From Papio anubis (taxonomy: Eukaryota > Chordata > Mammalia > Primates > Cercopithecidae), in the NCBI RefSeq assembly GCF_008728515.1, contig NC_044977.1, positions 164,967,139 to 165,031,138 of the forward strand: DNA of 64,000 bases, read 5' to 3'. The position numbers and the translations under genes are program-made. Below are positions 58,276 to 64,000 of this stretch, piece after piece. How positions within the stretch are numbered: position 1 is the first letter of the stretch; every line of letters starts with the position of its first letter. The notes under the pieces were generated by a model. The model searched no databases. It saw only the letters and a program-made list of their open reading frames with translations, and had not been told where the DNA came from.

Positions 58276-59394
58276 GATTAATAAAGAAATCTAACTTCTA
58301 CAAAAGAATCTCTGTCTTACCTTCCTCTCTGTGATGGAATCCTATTAATTTCTTTTCAACTGCGGTATTTCAATTGATCTTGGACAGTTAAATTTATTAA
58401 TAAGGAAAACAAATACTACTCAAGAAGTTCTAGATTTTAGAAGCTGAAATCAAGAGAAAACTGTCTAAAATTGGCTGTCTATATATTGTTATATGTATAT
58501 AATTATATATGTGTATATGTGTATATATAAACTTTTATTTTTTTCAAAATTCTACTTATGGATAAAGTTTTCAAATGTAAGCTATTTGTCCTTTGTTTTA
58601 CTTTTGAAGAATAAATTTAATAAGCTAATATTTAAGCCTGTGTACAATGATTCCACAGTCAGAGTTTAGAATATTTTCTAAACAACCACTTAGAACAAAC
58701 TATACTAAGTAAGGTACTATCAGCCTTAACAGAAGCAATACTGGCAAACAATTATTTTCATTGCAGCACTGACAATTATGTAAATGTGTCTGGATCAGCA
58801 ATGGGCACCTAATTATGACATCTAATTATGCCAATTTATTTATATACCTCCTTGAACAACATTTTATTTATAACTTCCTCACTTATTCAAAGACAAGATA
58901 AAGTAAAGAGACATTAACCATAGACAATTGCCTCATCTTTTCAATATGAATACAAGCTAATCTATTGGAATCTCAGTAATCTGGTATATGTCCTCTTCAT
59001 GTGAGTTTGCTTTTCACTCAATCTCTTTTGAATTTCATAAGGTGAGCAGAAGTGAATGTGCTCTGGATGAAGAATTGATAGCATTCATTTTCCTTCCTAG
59101 CAGAGGGAGCTATCCCATTTCACATTACTTGAGCAAAATAATCAACATCGATTACTCCTTCTACTAAGCATGAGAAAATTATTCTATCCTCAACCACAAA
59201 CAGAATAACTCAAGAAATACATATTATCACCATATCAGCATTATTTCCTCTAATTTAGATATTTTCATTTAGGGTCTTTTTTCTTCTTTCTTTTCTTTCT
59301 CTCATTCACTCTCCTTTAAATTCTTTCTTTAAAAAACAATGGAATTTCTTGGAATTCGATAACATCTCTTGACTTCTACAGAGGAGTGTTATAA
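58276..59394. other. Unassigned DNA with AT/TG run
   Basis: 58478-58540 is an imperfect TA/TG microsatellite. Nothing else recognised. Confidence 0.45.
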
Positions 59395-59620
59395 GCTTTC
59401 TCAGATATGTTCTCTAGAAGCAGAGCCTAAGATGAGGATCACTGTGCTAGGTGATGCACTGGCAGATTGCTCTCAGATAAGGGGACTAAATGAAGCACAG
59501 TATGGCAGGGCAAGGAACAGGCAAGAAAGTAGGTTCAACTGGAAATTAACCCCAGACTGAGCCTGAGGGGAGCTCTGGAACAAGAGTTGTGCTAGAGAGT
59601 TGAGCCCACCTTGAGGCAGG
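59395..59620 (-). mobile_element. Possible old ERVL LTR (LTR16/LTR33-like)
   Basis: 'gttctctagaagcagagcct' with 'gatgcactggcagattgctc' and 'gcacagtatggcagggcaag' resembles the antisense 3' part of an old ERVL LTR and shares its opening with 34395-34508. Edges unknown. Confidence 0.35.
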
Positions 59621-59924
59621 GAGCTGGTTTTCATATCACAGGATGATTTAGTCATTCACCTATTATGGTATATCTGTACCTATAAAAGTCAGAAAATATT
59701 TCATTCATCTGCATGTGATTCATGTCAAAGACCTGCCAGAGAGCGTAGATATGTTGTCTCTCAGTTCTAAGCCTTTTGATTCTAAATAACATTTGAAGTA
59801 CTTTTTGTTTTCTTCTCAGAACGAAATGTACTCACTCTCTTGTTCCAAAACACTACATTTTCCCTCCATATTAGTTCACAGACCCTGATTAGTATAAAGG
59901 GATTAACCCAGGGCTGAAGAGTTA
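59621..59924. other. Unassigned spacer
   Basis: No feature recognised. Confidence 0.4.
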
Positions 59925-60062
59925 CATCTAGATGCTTGGTAAAGTGTGGTCTGCAGGCCAGCAACATCACCTGGAAGTTTATTAGAAATGCAAGCCCCAA
60001 CAACTCCAACCCATAAAATCAAAATCTATTTAAGAAAGATCCACTGGACTGGTAGTTAAGAA
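59925..60062 (+). mobile_element. MER5A-type hAT element
   Basis: 'ggtaaagtgtggtctgcagg', 'ccagcaacatcacctggaag' and 'tttattagaaatgcaagccc' are the characteristic MER5A segment. Ends are eroded. Orientation nominal. Confidence 0.82.
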
Positions 60063-61204
60063 CTGAGCTTATTAAAATCTCCAGACACAACTAGAATTGA
60101 ACCATTTTCTGACCGGGGAGAAACAATTAAGACAGACTTGAATTGGTCTGCCTAAATCACTCAATTAAAGAAAAAAGACAGAAATAATCCAGTATTTTTT
60201 CATCTCAGTGTTCAAATGTGAAAAAATCTGTGTAAATGTTTGTAACCTGTCATATATCTCTTCCGGTTCTGTTCTACCAAGTCATCTGAAGGTACTATAG
60301 GAAACTCTTCAGCAGTTTCTACTGAAACCTTAGAAAATCTTACTTTCATGGGTTATAGAAAGCAGGAAACCAAATTAAGTTTTGACTGCCAAGGAGGGAA
60401 AGAGTGAATCATTTTCATTTGATGGTTGCCAAATCATCAATCATTCTAAATTAATTCTCATTCCTTCTGACACTTGAGAAATACCAAAATGCACTTGAGA
60501 AAATGTCCTGAAGAAAATCTGGGATGTAGGAGCTGTAGTTCTTTGTATTTGTAAGGGCTATCACCTTAAGAATTTAGTATTCCACACCCATGATGGAGCT
60601 TAGGATTGCCAATTGAGTTGGAGTTCCTTAGTGTGTAATATTTGGCAAGATTCATTGGAACTCTATAGGCCTGAGGGCACCCATATATTCCACACAATTC
60701 TTTTCAAAATATTATCAACTTTTTAAAAGATGCAAATATGTGTGAGACCTATAAATTCTCCTATTTTAAATATCATGCTGTCCCTTTGCGAGAATCTCAT
60801 GGGCATAGATAATTACTTCTATATGAGGAATAATGAATCACAACATTTTTTGATTCATATCTACACTCTTCTGGCAGGTCGCTGGCATGAATCACATGCA
60901 AATGAATGAAATGTTTTCGGAATTTTACTAGCACAGATATACTATACATCATACTCTAAAATATATGTAAGATAGGATAAAATAGAATATTTCTGTCCCA
61001 ACCATTCTTCTCTCAAAAGGATGATTAGAATGAACCAATCTCCCATTTCCCCTGAAAAAGCTGTCAAAGAACAGGGTCTTCCACTGTTCAGCAGCCTAGG
61101 ACAAGATCTCTCGGGGATGGAAGTAGAAAATTAGGATTTTAAAATATGTCTATAGTCTCTTTGAGGTTTTAGATAAAAGCGTTGGTTTACAATGTAATGT
61201 AACA
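60063..61204. other. Unassigned non-coding DNA
   Basis: About 1.1 kb without a supported feature. Confidence 0.4.
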
Positions 61205-61448
61205 TGTGTCTTTTATTCGATAAATAATCATTTATTGTGCCTCTATTAAATGCCTAGCCCTTGACTAACTTTCTGGGGACCCCCCCCAAATAAAAGACCT
61301 TGTGTGTGCTCTTAATAACATTACAGTTTAATGGGAGAGACAAACACTCAAACCAATCAGGCAAATCTCTCTAAAATATATGAACAAAGTACTATTGGTA
61401 AATGGAGAAGGTATAACCATCTGCCAAGTTACAGCTGGCTACCCAAAA
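61205..61448 (-). repeat. L2 LINE 3' region, antisense, cut by Alu
   Basis: 'aatcatttattgtgcctcta', 'ttaaatgcctagcccttgac', 'cattacagtttaatgggaga' are antisense L2. The short 'tctccaggaggatgagggga' after the Alu (about 61772-61792) probably continues it. Confidence 0.72.
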
Positions 61449-61460
61449 AGAATGGTCTTT

Positions 61461-61748
61461 TTTTTTTTTAAGTGGAATCTTTCTCTGTCACCCAGGCTGG
61501 AGTGCAGTGTTATGATCTTGGCTCACTACAACCTCCGCCTCCTGGGTTCAAGCAATTCTCCTGCCTCAGCCTTCTGAGTAGCTGGGATTACAGGCACATG
61601 TCACCATGCCTGGCTAATTTTTTGTATTTTTGGTAGAGACGGGGTTTCACTGTGTTAGCCAGGATGGTCTCGATCTCCTGACCTCGTGATCTGCCTGCTT
61701 TGGCCTCCCAAAGTGCTGGAATTACAGGTTTGAGAACCGTGCCTAGCC
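61461..61748 (-). mobile_element. AluY-like, antisense
   Basis: Full reverse Alu: T-run, 'tctctgtcacccaggctgga', 'agtagctgggattacaggca', 'gtttcactgtgttagccagg', 'gtctcgatctcctgacctcg' and 'gaaccgtgcctagcc'. AluY-type diagnostic text. A 12-bp target duplication with one mismatch, AGAATGGTCTTT (61449-61460) / AGAGTGGTCTTT (61749-61760). It inserted into an antisense L2. Confidence 0.96.
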
Positions 61749-61829
61749 AGAGTGGTCTTTAAGAATCAAATTTCTCCAGGAGGATGAGGGGAAAAAACTT
61801 CCTAGACTAAAAACAATACTTGGCATGTA

Positions 61830-62000
61830 ATCACAACAATAATAACTAATATTTATTGCAAACTTGCCATGTGCCAGAACCTGTTCCAAGCACTTTACAT
61901 GTATTAGCTTATTTTAATCCTCCCATCCATATAAGACATTCAAAATCATTAGATGTGTTTAATAAATAAGCAAATTGGAATTTGTAGAGATTAATTTCTA
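61830..62000 (-). repeat. MIR SINE 3' part, antisense
   Basis: 'taactaatatttattgcaaa', 'cttgccatgtgccagaacct', 'gttccaagcactttacatgt' and 'attagcttattttaatcctc' are the antisense MIR 3' half. Confidence 0.85.
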
Positions 62001-62089
62001 AAAAAAAATTGCATTCATAGTGATTGGCATATGAGGAAGTCACATTTTCAAGCACACATCATGTCAAGTATGATGGAAGCAACTTCAGT

Positions 62090-62444
62090 GTTATCTTAGT
62101 CAGCTCAGGCTGACTGGGTGACTTGAACAACTATCATTTATTTCTCATGGTTCTGGAGACTGTGAAGTCCAAGATCACGGCTCTGGCAGATTTGGTGTCT
62201 GGTAAGGACCTGCTTCTTGATACTCAGATGGCTATCTTCTCACTGTGTCCTCACATAGCAGAGTGCAGAGAGAGCTTTAGTCTTGTCATCTCTTTATAAG
62301 AACACTAATCGCATGTGGGCTCCGTTTTCATGATCTCATTTAAACCTAATTATTTCCAAAAGCCCAACTCCAAATGCTACCACATTGGGCATTAGAGCTC
62401 TAGCATTTGAATTTTATGGGGATGCAAGAATTGAGTCCATAACA
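62090..62444 (-). mobile_element. MLT1-type MaLR LTR, antisense
   Basis: 'cttagtcagctcaggctgac', 'tttatttctcatggttctgg', 'gtgaagtccaagatcacggc', 'cttctcactgtgtcctcaca', 'tctctttataagaacactaa' and the end 'agaattgagtccataaca'. Older than the 57166 copy. Target duplication not clear. No internal sequence. Confidence 0.9.
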
Positions 62445-62449
62445 AGTAT

Positions 62450-63080
62450 GGAGGTGTGTTGGGAGACAAGAATGTAAGAACTACAGTGAGCAAGATCATG
62501 AGGGACCTTGTCCTCATGTTAACTAGTTTGGACTTTATACTGCCAGAAATTGGAAGGTCATGATGTTTTGAAGCAGGAAAATGATATGTAAGATTAGTTT
62601 TCAGGAAAAAAAAAATGCTAGTGACTGTGTGGAGAATACATTGGGAGAGTGTTAGATTTGCTGCATCTACTAGGGGACAATAGGCATACCTAGACCGGAG
62701 AAATAATACAGGTCAGAACTAAACGTAATAAAATTGAGAAGGAGGATGCATTGCTGAAGCAGTATGCAGAAGTCTTGAGGGCTCATTGATTGGAGGGTTC
62801 TTTGATATAGACAAAGGGGTTCAAGATTACTTTTACATTCTGAGTCTGGGTCTCTGAGTTAGGCAGATTTCTAGATTGCATAACTATGTTTCCCTAATAG
62901 ATATGATGCTAAAAAGAAGGCAGTTTTGGGGAGACTATGTATGTTTTTGTAACTTTGTAGTTGTTATAACTGGAATTACTTTGGGATATCCAGTTGAAGA
63001 TTTCTAGTAGGTAGTTGGCAGTAAATGTGTGGTGTGTACTTGGGTATGCACACACACTTATACAAATAGATTTGGGGGTT
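62450..63080 (-). repeat. L2 LINE fragment, antisense
   Basis: 'gcaagatcatgagggacctt', 'agtttggactttatactgcc', 'gtgtggagaatacattggga', 'gggttcaagattacttttac', 'tgggatatccagttgaagat' and 'ttctagtaggtagttggcag' run in antisense L2 ORF2 order over more than 600 bp, the longest L2 block here. Confidence 0.82.
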
Positions 63081-64000
63081 GAAAGTTCTACCACTTATTT
63101 AGTCAGTTATTCTGTTGCAAAATCTGAATGCTTTACGTATTGAGCACCCTAAAAAAATCAACAAGCATTTGTTGAATGACTGATTCAAAAAGTTCTACAC
63201 AATTGATGTAGGCTTTAACCTACATCACCACAGTTCTCCTTAATATTTCAAGAAAAAATTATGGTTGCCCTCTTTTCTAAATCTGAAATGCAGCATTGGT
63301 AAGTGGTAAAAATTGCTGCTCTTCCCTTCATTCCATTTTATGTTTTACAGGTTTTGGGCAAGGCAAATAAAAGAAATTTATTTTCATCGACTAGCTTAAA
63401 AAAGAGTATTCACAGGATGGAGAAATTAAATCTACACTTGATCTAAGTTTCATATAAACATTTAAACTAATGCCTATGTTAGAAAATCTGTTGTATTGCT
63501 TATGATTATTTTAAAATTCCTTGAGCTACCTTTGTTTTATTAGAATAGTCACAGCCATATCCCAGAGCTTCCCATTTCTTCTTGAATCAAGGATGGAATG
63601 TGATTATAGATCAAATTTAAACATGCAACAAATATTTGTTTTATAAAAGATCTTGCAGAGAAGTATCTCTGCAAATTTTAAGGGCTGATTAGCTCTTTGG
63701 ATCCTAAAGATGGTGAATATCACGGTAAAAGTTATGACATTTTAAAAAACCCATTCACTTACACTAAATATAGTGTAGCATGGGGGCAAGGCTTGTTTAT
63801 ATGATGCATTTCACTATTATCAAATATTAATTGAATATCATGCACATAGAGAAGGCAGAACAGAAATTAAAACCCAATATTTCAATGCAACATTTTCTTC
63901 TCCCCTTTTGTTATTCCCCCAACTCAGTGCCTGAGAATAGGTAGTAAATCAAATTACTGAGAGACATAGTTCTCCAGCTTGATTGCTATAAGAGAGTATG
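63081..64000. other. Unassigned non-coding DNA
   Basis: A short L2-3'-end-like bit near 63155-63180 ('caacaagcatttgttgaatg'). Otherwise nothing recognised to the window edge. Confidence 0.45.

Overview
This window looks like a primate nuclear genome, most likely human. It holds full Alu elements of old (AluJ), middle (AluS) and young (AluY-like) types, THE1/MLT1 MaLR LTRs, MLT2A (ERVL) LTRs, L1, L2, MIR, MER2 and Tigger remnants, and long CTTT/CCTT microsatellites. The DNA is AT-rich and CpG-poor. I found no protein-coding gene, no convincing exon, no tRNA or rRNA gene and no CpG island. The open frames present are short, chance or repeat-derived, so the window is best read as intergenic or deep-intronic DNA. 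All repeat names come from recognising consensus sequences by eye, not from a RepeatMasker run, so subfamily names and edges are approximate.

Layout. 1-2.9 kb: unassigned DNA, an MLT1-type LTR, and L2 and MIR fragments. 2.9-8.3 kb: a large antisense L1M remnant broken up by an Alu, an internally deleted Tigger and the 3' end of a younger L1. 8.4-11.3 kb: a truncated AluJ, then mostly unassigned DNA. 11.4-16.1 kb: an LTR-rich block, with two independent MLT2A solo LTRs (one carrying about 400 bp of expanded AT repeat) on either side of an MLT1 MaLR element that keeps its internal region, then an antisense L2. 16.8-21.2 kb: MER2, AluJ, MIR, THE1, AluS, a chimeric Alu monomer and an ERV1-type LTR. 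22-33 kb: sparse old repeats (MIR, L2, hAT). 33-35.1 kb: an L1 scrap, a pyrimidine tract, an ERV1-type LTR with clear target duplication, and a 300-bp CT-rich microsatellite in the tail of an Alu. 36.7-38.9 kb: decayed antisense L1M. 40-44 kb: L2, AluY, poly-A. 47-51.5 kb: hAT, an L2 split by an MLT1 solo LTR, MIR, an L1M 3'-UTR-type piece and a truncated Alu. 52.6-64 kb: a second long pyrimidine microsatellite, many antisense L2 pieces, MIR, a CR1/L3-like piece, two MaLR LTRs, MER5A and an AluY-like insertion.

Nothing here forms a gene system. The informative signal is transposition history. Target-site duplications readable in the raw sequence show which LTRs are solo insertions and in what order elements nested. 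Several microsatellites can be traced to Alu tails or to an LTR. I did not find a new biological system and do not claim one. The items most worth a second look are the AT expansion inside the MLT2A LTR, the two long polypyrimidine tracts, the hybrid Alu monomer and a small CpG-clustered unassigned patch near 46.0 kb.
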